Source: an uncultured Pseudomonadota bacterium
GTDB taxonomy: Bacteria; Myxococcota_A; UBA796; SXON01
Direction: 5' to 3'
DNA length: 32,665 nucleotides
NCBI GenBank assembly: GCA_903900265.1
Contig: CAIUMM010000149.1
Span: 1-32,665, forward strand
Made by a program: the position numbers and the translations under genes. The notes below the pieces were generated by a model. It had not been told where the DNA came from, made no database searches, and was given only the letters and a program-made list of their open reading frames with translations. Positions 9,108-17,662 of the stretch are shown here, in pieces; position 1 is the stretch's first letter; each line of letters begins with the position of its first letter.

Positions 9108-9380
9108 CTACTTGGGGGCTTCGAGCTTCTTGATCGCCTTGGCGAGGCGGCTGATGCGCCGAGCCGCGTTCTTGCGATGAATCACGCCCTTGCGCGCGAG
9201 CTGCTGGAGCTCGGACATGGTGGCGGGGAGGCTCGCGGTAGCACCGGCGAGGTCACCCTCACCGATCTTCTCGCGGATGTCACGCAGCTGCGTGCGCATA
9301 CGGGACTTGCCTGCACGGTTACGCGCGCGGGCTTCTTGGCTGGTGCGGATACGCTTGATGGCGTCCTTATGATGGGCCAT
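9108..9380 (-). CDS. rpsT: 30S ribosomal protein S20
   Basis: A 90-residue basic helical protein starting MAHHKDAIKRIRTSQEAR and containing KGVIHRKNAARRISRLAK, the S20 signature. It binds 16S rRNA early in assembly of the 30S body. A GGAG lies about nine bases before the ATG, so unlike many neighbours this gene has a conventional leader. A TTGACA/TAGACG promoter sits just upstream. Confidence 0.97.
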   Translation of the reverse strand: MAHHKDAIKRIRTSQEARARNRAGKSRMRTQLRDIREKIGEGDLAGATASLPATMSELQQLARKGVIHRKNAARRISRLAKAIKKLEAPK

Positions 9381-9410
9381 GGTCTAAATCTCCAGGTAAG
9401 TGAGCCCGGG

Positions 9411-9438
9411 CGTCTATCTCGCTGGGCAAGGGTGTCAA
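9411..9438 (-). promoter_or_regulatory. candidate sigma-70-type promoter of rpsT
   Basis: On the minus strand TTGACA (9438-9433) is followed after 16 nt by TAGACG (9416-9411). Initiation would be near 9404, giving a leader of about 24 nt that contains the GGAG. The same two hexamers occur upstream of the small lipoprotein gene at 25561. Confidence 0.55.
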
Positions 9439-9461
9439 GGGCTATCGGGCGCCGGCACCCG

Positions 9462-9508
9462 AAACATGCCCCTAAAAACATGCATGGGCGGGCTTTTAGG
9501 GCTTGTTT
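9462..9508. promoter_or_regulatory. long imperfect inverted repeat between rpsT and scpA
   Basis: AAACATGCCCCTAAAA at 9462-9477 pairs with TTTTAGGGCTTGTTT at 9494-9508, with one bulged C and one mismatch. The spacer is 16 nt and contains the palindrome ATGCAT. It lies just upstream of the proposed rpsT -35 and about 110 bp before the scpA ATG. It could be an operator, or a hairpin in the scpA leader. There is no gene in 9381-9619. Confidence 0.6.
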
Positions 9509-9619
9509 CCAGCACCGATTCGGATAACCTCCCAATCGTATATCCTCCCCTACGAGTCCCCCCCCGGGACTCCCCGCCGCTCCCCGCGGTCCCGCCCACC
9601 TCCCCGCCAGAAACCCACC

Positions 9620-10429
9620 ATGCCCGCCGCGCTCGCGCCCGTAGCGCCGAGGCCCGTCGCTCCCGCCGTGCACATCGGCGTCTACGATGGCCCCCTCGAC
9701 TTGCTCCTCTTCCTGGTTCGCCGGGAAGGCGTAGACGTGCGCTCCATCCCCGTGGCGCGCATCTGCGATGCGTACTTGGCGGTGTTGCGGGATTCGGACG
9801 TCGTCGATGTGGACGACGCCGGGGACTACTTGTTGATGGCCGCGACGCTGTGCCAGTTGAAGGCCAGGGATCTGCTGCCCCGTGCGCCGGGGCCGCGCGA
9901 CGAAGAGGTCGAAGAGGAAGATCCCCGCGAGCGTCTGCAGCGCCGCCTGATCGAATACGAGCGCTACCGGCTCGCCGCCCTCGCCCTCGATGAGATGCCG
10001 CGCTTGGATCGCGACGAGTTTTCTCGTCCGGCGACCGACATCGCACCCGAAGAGCAGCCGGTAGAGGCTGGCGTGAACGCATACGGGCTGCTGCGGATGT
10101 ACTACGCGCTCGTCGCGCGCAGCGCAGCGCCTCCGCCGGTCCACGCGGTACATCGCGAGCCGATCCGCCTCGCCGACGCCGTGCACGACATCCTCCAGCA
10201 CTTGAATGACGGGCAAGAGCACCTCTTGGGCGAGCTGCTCGCCACCGGCGATCGCCCCCGAAAGGTGTTCACGTTCCTCGCGTGCTTGGAGATGGCGCGC
10301 CGCGGGCTCGTAGACCTCCGCCAGCTCGTGCATCTCGGCGCTGTGCGCATCCGCGCTCTCGTGCGCGCCGAAGACGTCGACATCAGCACGATCACCGATG
10401 AAGCGCTAACCCCGACGATAAAGCTATGA
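9620..10429 (+). CDS. scpA: segregation and condensation protein A (kleisin)
   Basis: A 269-residue kleisin that bridges the SMC heads and recruits ScpB in chromosome condensation. The N-terminal motif YDGPLDLLLFLVRREGVDV and the adjacent IPVARICDAYL are diagnostic. The central linker is acidic (EEVEEEDPRERLQRR), and the C-terminal winged helix follows around FTFLACLEMARRGLV. ATG at 9620 is used; the C-rich sequence upstream has no good ribosome binding site. The stop overlaps the scpB start as ATGA. Confidence 0.94.
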   Translation: MPAALAPVAPRPVAPAVHIGVYDGPLDLLLFLVRREGVDVRSIPVARICDAYLAVLRDSDVVDVDDAGDYLLMAATLCQLKARDLLPRAPGPRDEEVEEEDPRERLQRRLIEYERYRLAALALDEMPRLDRDEFSRPATDIAPEEQPVEAGVNAYGLLRMYYALVARSAAPPPVHAVHREPIRLADAVHDILQHLNDGQEHLLGELLATGDRPRKVFTFLACLEMARRGLVDLRQLVHLGAVRIRALVRAEDVDISTITDEALTPTIKL

Positions 10430-11172
10430 GCGACGAGCCTGAGCTCCCTGAAGAGACCGACGCCCCCGAAGAGCACGACAACGTCGTCTCGCTGCGTCCC
10501 GTCGCCGAAGCACCGCCCGAAATGGCGGCGGAGGGTCCGGTCGATCCCGAGCGTCCCTGTCCGCTCGATATGCTTGTGGCGGCCGTAGAGGCCTGCTTGT
10601 TCGCCGTGCCGGGCGTCGTCAGCCTCTCCCAGCTCTCCGCGGCGCTGCGCGTCCCCGAGCACCATGTCGCCGGAGCCCTCGCGGCGCTCGAACATCGCCT
10701 CGTGCACACCAACGCCGGGATCAAGCTCCTTCAGGTCGCGGACGGCTGGCAGCTGCGCACAGACAGCCGACTGGCGCCGTGGGTAGCGGCGATCCGCGGT
10801 GGAAAGCCGTTCCGGTTGACCCGCGCCGCGAACGAGACCCTCGCGATCGTCGCGTTCCGGCAGCCGGTGACCAAAGGGGTGCTCGACGACATCCGAGGCG
10901 TAGACTGCGGCGGCGTGCTGCGCATGTTGGCCGACCGCGGCCTGGTGCGCACCGACGGCCGCGCCGATGAGCCGGGTCGCCCGCTGAACTGGGTGACGAC
11001 GCCGGCGTTCCTCGAGCTCTTCGGGCTCCAGAGCCTCGCGGACCTCCCCACCTTGAAGGACTTGCGCGCGCTGGGCGACGACGAGGCCCCTGAACCCAGC
11101 TTCGCTCCCGAGGATGTTGAACGTCTCGCTACGCTGCTGCGCCCTGGCCCCCGCGAAGTCACGGACGACTGA
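10426..11172 (+). CDS. scpB: segregation and condensation protein B
   Basis: A 248-residue winged-helix dimer that binds the ScpA linker in the SMC complex. The family block LAIVAFRQPVTKGVLDDIRGVDCGGVLRML is present (residues about 144-175), then the conserved PGRPLNWVTTPAFLELFGL. The first 45 residues are an acidic, probably disordered extension. It is translationally coupled to scpA. Its 3' end overlaps the 3' end of the minus-strand membrane protein gene by 14 bp. Confidence 0.94.
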   Translation: MSDEPELPEETDAPEEHDNVVSLRPVAEAPPEMAAEGPVDPERPCPLDMLVAAVEACLFAVPGVVSLSQLSAALRVPEHHVAGALAALEHRLVHTNAGIKLLQVADGWQLRTDSRLAPWVAAIRGGKPFRLTRAANETLAIVAFRQPVTKGVLDDIRGVDCGGVLRMLADRGLVRTDGRADEPGRPLNWVTTPAFLELFGLQSLADLPTLKDLRALGDDEAPEPSFAPEDVERLATLLRPGPREVTDD

Positions 11173-12541
11173 GGATCCACACGTGCCAGCCCCGCGGCGC
11201 GCCTACCGACTCCCAACCGTCTGGAACACGATTGGACAGCAACGGCGCGAGGCCGGGAGCTTGCCGCCTCGTACGCCCGGTCTCGAGCGCGACCACCGTA
11301 GCGCCGGCGGTGCGCATCTTCGCCGCGAGCACGTTCGGATCCATACGCGGTCCGCCGCCCAGCCCAGATAGCTGAATACCGCCTTCGATCCACACCCCGT
11401 CGAAGCGATAGCACCACGGCGAGGTGCAGACCAACGGGCCGCTCAGCTCGGGATGGGCGGCGAGCAGGTTGGCGACGCCGCCCGCCTTTTCGGCCTCGAG
11501 GTCATTGTCCCCCGGCACCCGGCTCGACAGCGCGCCGACGACGATCGCGGCCACCCACAAAAGCCGAGGAGGAACCAGCCACGCCGCCCCCAGCGCTACA
11601 CAAGCGGTGATCGGGAGCGCAAGACGCGCGTTGGAGAAGCCGAGCCCGAGGGCCGCCGCGTGCAGCAGCGCGAAGCCGATCAGGGCCCACGCCCGACGGT
11701 CCCGGCGCAACAGCGCAGGGACAAAGCCGAGCGCCGACAGCATGACCACCGGCTGCCCGGCACCGTCCAGCAGCGCGCGCCCACACCCGCCCGGCCAGCG
11801 GCGCAGCGTATCCAGCGACAACAGCGGCACCGGCGCCCCCGCTGCGATGGCCATGTTCTGCGACTGGTCGGGCAACATCGACGCGCCGGTGTACAGGGCG
11901 ACGGCCCAATGCGGCGCGGTGAGCACCGTGAGCGTCAGCAGCGTGCGCAGCCGTTGCTTCGACAACAACAGCACCACCGGCACGGCTGCGACCGCCGTGT
12001 ACCGCATCAGCAACGCCCCCGACAGCAGCGCGGCGGACAGAATCGGGCGCTCCACCCACAACACTGCGGCGAGCGCCAGCGACAAGGCGGGCAGATCCGT
12101 ACCTTCGGAGGTCCCTGCGAGCAGCATCGCGTGGCCGGAGAGCACCCAGAGCGCAGCACCTCCGCCCAACCTCGACGCCACGGCAGCGACCAGAACGACC
12201 CCGGACAACACCGAGATCGCTTTACCCGCTACCAGCGCGCTTCCGCACACCGGGGCGAGCAGCGCGAGCACCGCCGGGTACCCGATCGGGTACAGCGGAT
12301 CACTGAGGTGCGCGCCGAGCCAAAGCTGCCGCGCGCGCTCTGAAAATCGAACAAAGTCCACGAAGCGCAGCGCCGGATGCTGCGCGGTGAGCACGGAAAG
12401 CACAATGGAAATACCGATTATCAGGCAAGCCCGCACCCAAGGCGCGGCCGGAGCAGGGTTCGGCAGGCGTTGGAGCACGCGGCTGCATATCCAGCGCACG
12501 GTTTCATGACGGCTCGTTTCTTGATAGCGGCCTTCCGCCAT
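11159..12541 (-). CDS. polytopic membrane glycosyltransferase-like protein (GT-C/ArnT-PMT type)
   Basis: A 460-residue protein with a membrane anchor at about 32-50, many further spans, and a soluble C-terminal domain after about residue 365. The first periplasmic loop contains DFVRFSERARQLW and DPLYPIGYPAVLALL. An acidic residue after the first span and a DPxYP-GYP segment are typical of lipid-linked-sugar GT-C enzymes. It may transfer sugars to a glycan or protein in the periplasm; the substrate is unknown. The ATG at 12541 overlaps the accD ATG on the other strand (CATG); GTG at 12499 is the alternative. A GGATTC-N2-GATCGT element just upstream favours the ATG. Confidence 0.72.
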   Translation of the reverse strand: MAEGRYQETSRHETVRWICSRVLQRLPNPAPAAPWVRACLIIGISIVLSVLTAQHPALRFVDFVRFSERARQLWLGAHLSDPLYPIGYPAVLALLAPVCGSALVAGKAISVLSGVVLVAAVASRLGGGAALWVLSGHAMLLAGTSEGTDLPALSLALAAVLWVERPILSAALLSGALLMRYTAVAAVPVVLLLSKQRLRTLLTLTVLTAPHWAVALYTGASMLPDQSQNMAIAAGAPVPLLSLDTLRRWPGGCGRALLDGAGQPVVMLSALGFVPALLRRDRRAWALIGFALLHAAALGLGFSNARLALPITACVALGAAWLVPPRLLWVAAIVVGALSSRVPGDNDLEAEKAGGVANLLAAHPELSGPLVCTSPWCYRFDGVWIEGGIQLSGLGGGPRMDPNVLAAKMRTAGATVVALETGRTRRQAPGLAPLLSNRVPDGWESVGAPRGWHVWILSRP

Positions 12542-12560
12542 GTCAAACGATCCCGAATCC
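12521..12560. promoter_or_regulatory. face-to-face candidate promoters of accD and the membrane protein gene
   Basis: Plus strand: TTGATAGC at 12521-12528, 11 nt before the accD ATG at 12540. Minus strand: GGATTC (12560-12555), two bases, then GATCGT (12552-12547), 5 nt before the ATG at 12541. Each element lies inside the first codons of the opposite gene. Elements like these recur near 16851, 21385 and 27743. Confidence 0.45.
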
Positions 12561-13442
12561 CCCTCCTCTGACGCTCCCGCCCGCTGGTTTGAGCAGGTCC
12601 CCGGTCCGCTTGTCGCTGAGCCGCGGCAAGGCAGCGCTCCCGACGGCCTTTGGGTGCGTTGTCCGGGCTGCCAGACCATCCTGTTTCGTCAGGTCGTGAA
12701 CGAGAACCTCGGCGTCTGCACCAACTGCTCCTACCATCACCGCTGGGAGTCGCTCGCGCGGCTGAACCACCTGTGTGACGAAGGCAGCTTCGTTCGCCAT
12801 GACGCGGACGTACTGCCCACCGATCCCCTCGGTTTTGTCGACGGAAAGCCCTACAGCCAGCGCTTGACCGCCACCCAGAACCGCCTCGGCGAGCCTGACG
12901 CCTACGTGGCCGGCAGCGCGACGATCCTCGGGCTGCCCGTCGAGATCGGCACCTTCCACTTTGCGTTCATGGGTGGATCCATGGGCAGCGTCGTCGGGGA
13001 GCTGGTGACGCGCCAGATTGAGCGCGCGCTTGAAAAACGTGTCCCGTGCATCATCATCTCCGCGTCGGGCGGAGCGCGGATGCAAGAGGGCATCTTCTCC
13101 CTGATGCAGATGGCCAAGACCTCGGCGGCGCTCGCTCGCCTTCGGGACGAAGCCAAGATGCCCTACATCAGCATCCTCACCGATCCCACCACCGGCGGCG
13201 TCGCAGCGAGCTTCGCGATGCTGGGCGACGTCATCCTCGCCGAGCCCAACGCGCTGATCGGCTTTGCCGGGCCCCGCGTCATCCGCGAGACGATCCGCCA
13301 AGAGCTCCCCGCCGGCTTCCAGACCAGCGAATACCTGCTGGAGCACGGTCTCGTCGATCAGATCGTGCCGAGGGCCCAGCTGCGCGAGACGCTCGGAAAG
13401 CTGCTCCGCGTGCTCACGCCCCCCACCACGCCGGCGGCGTAG
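12540..13442 (+). CDS. accD: acetyl-CoA carboxylase carboxyltransferase subunit beta
   Basis: A 300-residue subunit of the carboxyltransferase that makes malonyl-CoA for fatty acid synthesis. The N-terminal zinc ribbon is intact (C41-x2-C44 and C60-x2-C63). The crotonase-fold part contains SASGGARMQEGIFSLMQM and LTDPTTGGVAASFAML, which are typical of AccD. The gene has no visible Shine-Dalgarno sequence. folC starts three bases after its stop; accD-folC adjacency is also found in E. coli. The alpha subunit gene is not in the window. Confidence 0.96.
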   Translation: MSNDPESPSSDAPARWFEQVPGPLVAEPRQGSAPDGLWVRCPGCQTILFRQVVNENLGVCTNCSYHHRWESLARLNHLCDEGSFVRHDADVLPTDPLGFVDGKPYSQRLTATQNRLGEPDAYVAGSATILGLPVEIGTFHFAFMGGSMGSVVGELVTRQIERALEKRVPCIIISASGGARMQEGIFSLMQMAKTSAALARLRDEAKMPYISILTDPTTGGVAASFAMLGDVILAEPNALIGFAGPRVIRETIRQELPAGFQTSEYLLEHGLVDQIVPRAQLRETLGKLLRVLTPPTTPAA

Positions 13443-13445
13443 CCC

Positions 13446-14771
13446 GTGCAAACGCATCCGATCCTCGACCCGTTGACCATGGCGGGCGTCAAGATGGGGC
13501 TCGAGCGGATGCGCGGGTTCCTCGCTACGATTGGCAATCCCCACCTGCGTTATCCGGTCATCCACGTGGCGGGGACCAACGGCAAAGGCAGCGTGTGCCG
13601 CATGGTCGGCGCGATGCTAGCAGCCCAAGGGTACAAGGTCGGCATCACCACCTCGCCGCACCTGCAGCACATCAACGAGCGCATCCGGGTCTACTCCGGC
13701 GAAGGCCCAGCCACGCCGATCTCCGACGCAGACCTCGACGACGTCATCCGCCGCATCCGGGACGCCCGCGACCGCTGGGCTCAAGAGGCGCTGAGCCCGA
13801 ATGAGCCGATGCCGCTCACCTGGTTCGAATTCTCGATCGCCGCAGCCTTCCAGCATTTTGCGGATGCACAGGTCGACGTCGCCGTGGTGGAGACCGGCAT
13901 GGGCGGACGTTTGGACGCCACGAACGTCGTACACCCCCTGCTCACCGCGGTGGTCACCATCGGCCTCGATCACACCGACCATCTCGGCCCCGATCATGCC
14001 AGCATCGCCGCCGAAAAAGCCGGCATCATCAAGCGCGGCGTGCCCGTGGTCATCGGACCGCTGCCCAAGGCCGCGCTGTCGGTGGTTCGAGCGCAGGCGC
14101 GCGACATGCAAGCGCCAAGCTACGAATGGGGCGAGCAGTTCGCCGGCTGGGGCTCCAGTGACGGCGCGGCGCACGCCGACAGCAGCAGCACTGAAGTGCA
14201 CGTGCGCACCACCCTCGTGGACCAGACGACCACCGAGCGATCGGGACTCGCGCTGGGTCTGCCGGGGGACCACCAGATCGTGAACGCAGCGGTCGCGTGT
14301 CAGCTCATCGACCTGTTGCCTGACGGCCTTCGGGTGTCGGACAACGCCGTGCGCATCGGCCTCGCAGCGGCCAAGAACCGCGGGCGCTTGGAGTGGCTCG
14401 CGCCGGACTTGCTGGTGGACGGCGCCCACAACCCCGACGGGGCCAGCACCCTCGCGCGCTACCTCGCGAGCCTGCCCCGCGATCGCCGCCGCACGCTCGT
14501 GCTCGGCGGAGGCTCCGACAAGGACATCCGCGCGGTCGCGGTGGCGCTCGCGCCGCAGGTGGATCGCATCTTGACCACCGTCGGCACGCATCCGAAAGCA
14601 CGTTCTCCCTGGGAAGTTGCCCGCGAGCTTGAGGGTCTGATGGTGCCGGTGGTCCCGTCAGGCGGGCTGCCCGAGGCGCTGGCGTCGGCGCGAAACGGCG
14701 AAGACTTGGTGATCGTCGCCGGATCGCTGTACCTGATCGGCGATGTTCGCGAACATTTGGGCGTTTCATGA
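13446..14771 (+). CDS. folC: bifunctional dihydrofolate/folylpolyglutamate synthase
   Basis: A 441-residue Mur-ligase-family enzyme that adds Glu to dihydropteroate and extends folate polyglutamate tails. The P-loop is GTNGKGS (43-49). Other family marks are TSPHLQHINERIRV, ETGMGGRLDATN, the lysine-containing IAAEKAGIIK and the domain-linker LVDGAHNPDGA. It starts with GTG at 13446, immediately after accD, so it depends on the accD transcript. Its stop overlaps the next start as ATGA. Confidence 0.95.
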   Translation: MQTHPILDPLTMAGVKMGLERMRGFLATIGNPHLRYPVIHVAGTNGKGSVCRMVGAMLAAQGYKVGITTSPHLQHINERIRVYSGEGPATPISDADLDDVIRRIRDARDRWAQEALSPNEPMPLTWFEFSIAAAFQHFADAQVDVAVVETGMGGRLDATNVVHPLLTAVVTIGLDHTDHLGPDHASIAAEKAGIIKRGVPVVIGPLPKAALSVVRAQARDMQAPSYEWGEQFAGWGSSDGAAHADSSSTEVHVRTTLVDQTTTERSGLALGLPGDHQIVNAAVACQLIDLLPDGLRVSDNAVRIGLAAAKNRGRLEWLAPDLLVDGAHNPDGASTLARYLASLPRDRRRTLVLGGGSDKDIRAVAVALAPQVDRILTTVGTHPKARSPWEVARELEGLMVPVVPSGGLPEALASARNGEDLVIVAGSLYLIGDVREHLGVS

Positions 14772-16003
14772 GCGAAGATCGCACCCTGTTGATCGCCGGG
14801 CTGGTGGAAGGTCCGGACGCCGCTGCGGCGCTGGTCGAGGTGGGCCCAGACGGCACCCGCGTGCTCGCGGTCGTGCATCAGCAAAGCGTAGACCGCGTTT
14901 TGCACAGCGCCGCGTTTCCCTCCGCGGCGCTCGATGCGTGCCTCGACGCCGCAGGCCGCAAGCCGCGCGACCTCGACCGCATCGTGGTCACCAACCTGAC
15001 CGCCCTCCCGCGCCGCTGGGCCGATCTTGAGGCATCGCGTCCCACCGCGGGCCGCGCGCTCGCTCGCCTGCTTCGGCGCACCGGCGCGTACCGACTCGTG
15101 CATGACCGCGCCGCCGACCGCATCCAAGAATGGGCGCAGGGAGCCGGCTTTCGCGCGACGGTCACCACGCTCGAAGTCGACCTCGCCTACGCGCACCTCG
15201 CCTATCGCACTCAAAACGAAGACCCCGTGCAGATCGTCGTCGCTGGGTACACCCGCGACGGCGGCTCGGTCAGCTTGTTTGAAGCTCGAAACGGTCAGAT
15301 CGATCCCATGGAGGAACCACCCGGTCTCTCCGCCTCGAACCTCGCAGACTTGAAGAAGCGCATGTCAGAGCGGTGGCTCCCTGTGGTGTACGCGGGTCCA
15401 ATTCTCGACGCGCTCGCCCCCAACGATGACACGCCGCACGCGCCGATCGTCGGCAGCGCGGCCGCGGCCTTGGGCGCTGCGCTCTGGGACGCTGGCAGCC
15501 CGCCGCAACCCCTCTCCACCCTGCTGTTGGGCCCCACCTTCACCTCAGACGCAGCATACAAGGCGCTGTCCAACGCGACCGAGCCGCGAAACCGAGCCTC
15601 AGACGAGGAGATCCTCGCAGCAGCGATAGAGCACCTCAACGCGGGCCGCACCATCGCGTGGGCCCGAGGTCCGGCGGGCGCCGAGGCGGACCTGCTCCCC
15701 TCCCGCGCGTTGTTGACCAAGGATGGAGCCGGACGGCGTCTGGTCGTCGCCAGTCAAAACCCGCGTGCGGGCGACGTCGTCGTCACGGAACCGCTGCTCG
15801 CCGCGCTCGTCGAGCGCGCCGGACCGATCCACGCGAGCCCCCTCGCCCGCGCCGGCGAGCCCGCCGCGCTCACGCCCACCGACGTCGTGCGCACCTTTCG
15901 CGCCGAGCGCCAGCCAAGTCGCGGCGAACGGGCGGTCGCGCTGTTGGTGCTTCACGATTACCTCTGCGTAAACGAACCCCTTCGCCCCGGAACCTCCCCA
16001 TGA
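14768..16003 (+). CDS. degenerate NodU/CmcH-type carbamoyltransferase homologue
   Basis: A 411-residue protein with the layout of NodU/CmcH carbamoyltransferases (ASKHA/Kae1-like N-terminal part, specific C-terminal part). DAAAALVEVGPDG, then FPSAALDACLDAAG and LDRIVV, match the family start. YAHLAYR followed by VAGYTRDGGSVSLF matches the His/Asp region. The end, GEPAALTPTDVVRTF followed by LLVLHDYL, matches the GEPIV-TP-DA-TF region. Key motifs are lost: the early HDSAA His is Pro (GPDAAA), GPRALGNRSIL is reduced to DLLPSRALL, and the THVDGTAR and NTSFN motifs are missing. It is probably a pseudoenzyme or has a changed reaction. It is about 150 residues shorter than typical members and is coupled to folC and the following lipoprotein. 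Confidence 0.62.
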   Translation: MSEDRTLLIAGLVEGPDAAAALVEVGPDGTRVLAVVHQQSVDRVLHSAAFPSAALDACLDAAGRKPRDLDRIVVTNLTALPRRWADLEASRPTAGRALARLLRRTGAYRLVHDRAADRIQEWAQGAGFRATVTTLEVDLAYAHLAYRTQNEDPVQIVVAGYTRDGGSVSLFEARNGQIDPMEEPPGLSASNLADLKKRMSERWLPVVYAGPILDALAPNDDTPHAPIVGSAAAALGAALWDAGSPPQPLSTLLLGPTFTSDAAYKALSNATEPRNRASDEEILAAAIEHLNAGRTIAWARGPAGAEADLLPSRALLTKDGAGRRLVVASQNPRAGDVVVTEPLLAALVERAGPIHASPLARAGEPAALTPTDVVRTFRAERQPSRGERAVALLVLHDYLCVNEPLRPGTSP

Positions 16004-16797
16004 CCACGATCCGCTCCAGCCGCAGCTTCCTCGCGGTGCTCTCCGTTCTGCCGGTGCTTTTTTGCGGGACCACGACGCTGAGCTGCGCAGGCTCCACGGC
16101 GGACTCGGAGTCGAGCGCCGACCTCACGATCCTCATCAACGCTCCGTCCCCCGCCGCCACCTACTACAGCAACGAAGGCGTGCCCTTCGAGGTGATCGCG
16201 CGCGTCGACGGCTCGCCGACGGACATCACCCACGCGACGTGGTCGCTCGACGACGGCGCTCAGGAGCACGACGGCGCGACCGGCACGTTCTCGCCGATGA
16301 GCGCGGGCGAGCACACCGCCCACGTAGAGGCGCTCGTCAACGGACAGACCGGCTCCCGCGACGTCACGTTCACGGTGTTGGCGCCTGAAGCGGACGCGGA
16401 CACCGACGCCGACACCGATGCGGACGCCGACGCGGACGCCGACGTGATCTACACGGGCGTCATCGCCGCGACCATCGACTATTCAGGGACCTACGGGGAG
16501 TTCGGCAGCGACTGTCCTGGCACGATCCAGTTCACCGTCACGCCCGGCGGCGTGATGGCGGGCGACGGCACCTGCAACGCCAGCGGGAACGATTTTCCGT
16601 TCACCGTGGAGGGCTCCGCCACCGCGGGCGACATCAGCGGCGCGCTCGTGATGACCTCCGACGGCACCGAGGCGCGCACCCCGTTCACGGGCCACGGCGC
16701 CGTAGGCAACCCGATGAACGCCAGCTACGACGCGACCCACCGCTCCGGCGGGGACAGCGTGCACATCTACGGGACCTGGACCGCGAGCCCGCAGTAG
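16000..16797 (+). CDS. hypothetical lipoprotein with Ig-like domain and Asp-Ala linker
   Basis: A 265-residue secreted protein starting at an ATG that overlaps the upstream stop as ATGA. A hydrophobic signal (FLAVLSVLPVLFC) leads to TTLSC, a loose lipobox. Residues of about 40-125 look like an Ig/PKD-type beta domain (INAPSPAATYYSNEGVPFEV, then a SAGEHTAHVEA strand). A low-complexity Asp-Ala/Asp-Thr linker follows. The C-terminal domain (about 148-265) is Gly/Thr-rich, beta, and contains one Cys pair. No catalytic motif is seen. Asp-rich linkers of this kind are common in Myxococcota lipoproteins. It is the last gene of the accD cluster. Confidence 0.75.
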   Translation: MTTIRSSRSFLAVLSVLPVLFCGTTTLSCAGSTADSESSADLTILINAPSPAATYYSNEGVPFEVIARVDGSPTDITHATWSLDDGAQEHDGATGTFSPMSAGEHTAHVEALVNGQTGSRDVTFTVLAPEADADTDADTDADADADADVIYTGVIAATIDYSGTYGEFGSDCPGTIQFTVTPGGVMAGDGTCNASGNDFPFTVEGSATAGDISGALVMTSDGTEARTPFTGHGAVGNPMNASYDATHRSGGDSVHIYGTWTASPQ

Positions 16798-16836
16798 TCC
16801 GCGGCGCGGGCAGACCGCGCACAAGACGCACGCAAG

Positions 16837-16856
16837 CCGGGCGGATTCGCGATAGC
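16837..16856 (+). promoter_or_regulatory. candidate promoter element of tcdA, shared with the wzy-like gene
   Basis: CCGGGCGGATTC-GC-GATAGC ends 8 nt before the tcdA ATG. The sequence at 27729-27748 is identical except for the two central bases (18 of 20). No Shine-Dalgarno lies between the element and the ATG, so a leaderless start is plausible. Confidence 0.5.
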
Positions 16857-16864
16857 TCGACGCC

Positions 16865-17647
16865 ATGCATCCCTTTCAACGAACAGAGCTGCTGCTGGGC
16901 AAAGACGGGTGGTCCCGTCTCCAGCACGCACGGATCATGGTGGTCGGACTCGGCGGGGTCGGTGGCTACGCCGCAGAGGCGTTAGCGCGGGCCGGCGTCG
17001 GGCACCTGACCCTCGTAGACTTCGACAAAGTCTGCTTGACCAACGTCAATCGGCAGGTGCACGCGCTGCGCAAGACCGTCGGGGCCTCCAAAGCTGGGCT
17101 CATGGCCGAGCGATGCAAGGCGATCAACCCGAAGCTTGACTTGTCGGCTCAGGCCGTGTTCTTTGAGGCAGGGAACGCCGATACCCTGCTCTCCCCCGGC
17201 TACGACGTCGTGCTTGACGCGATCGACAATGTCACCGCGAAGATCGCGCTGCTCGCGGACTGCCATCGCCGCGGCCAACGCGTGATCAGCGCGATGGGCG
17301 CTGGAGGACGGACCGATCCCACGCGCATCCGGGTCACCGACATCGAACAGACCGCTCGCGACCCGCTCGCACGGGTCGTACGGCGCGAGCTGCGCAGCCA
17401 AGGCATCGAGCGCGGCATCGAGTGCGTGTGGACCGACGAGCCCACGAACGAGCTGGATCAAGAGGTTCAAGACGAGTTTCATTGCATCTGCCCGTGGGGC
17501 GACAACGACCACCACACCTGCAGCCACCGCAACGTGGTGCAGGGCACGGTGTCGTGGATCCCGGCGATGTTCGGCATGATGATGGCGGGCACCGCCGTGA
17601 ACCGCCTGCTCGGCCGCGCGGTGCAGAGCGCCGACCGCGGCAACTGA
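16865..17647 (+). CDS. tcdA: tRNA threonylcarbamoyladenosine dehydratase
   Basis: A 260-residue ThiF/E1-like enzyme that uses ATP to cyclise t6A to ct6A at position 37 of ANN-decoding tRNAs. The nucleotide-binding loop is GLGGVGGYAAE (28-38), followed by LTLVDFDKVCLTNVNRQ and the VVLDAIDN strand. The C-terminal Cys/His segment CICPWGDNDHHTCSHR is unusual and may bind metal; a QGTVSWIPAMFG segment closes the family domain. The length suits the family. The histidine kinase gene starts 15 bp downstream, probably in the same transcript. Confidence 0.93.
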   Translation: MHPFQRTELLLGKDGWSRLQHARIMVVGLGGVGGYAAEALARAGVGHLTLVDFDKVCLTNVNRQVHALRKTVGASKAGLMAERCKAINPKLDLSAQAVFFEAGNADTLLSPGYDVVLDAIDNVTAKIALLADCHRRGQRVISAMGAGGRTDPTRIRVTDIEQTARDPLARVVRRELRSQGIERGIECVWTDEPTNELDQEVQDEFHCICPWGDNDHHTCSHRNVVQGTVSWIPAMFGMMMAGTAVNRLLGRAVQSADRGN

Positions 17648-17662
17648 TGTGACGGCCACGCG

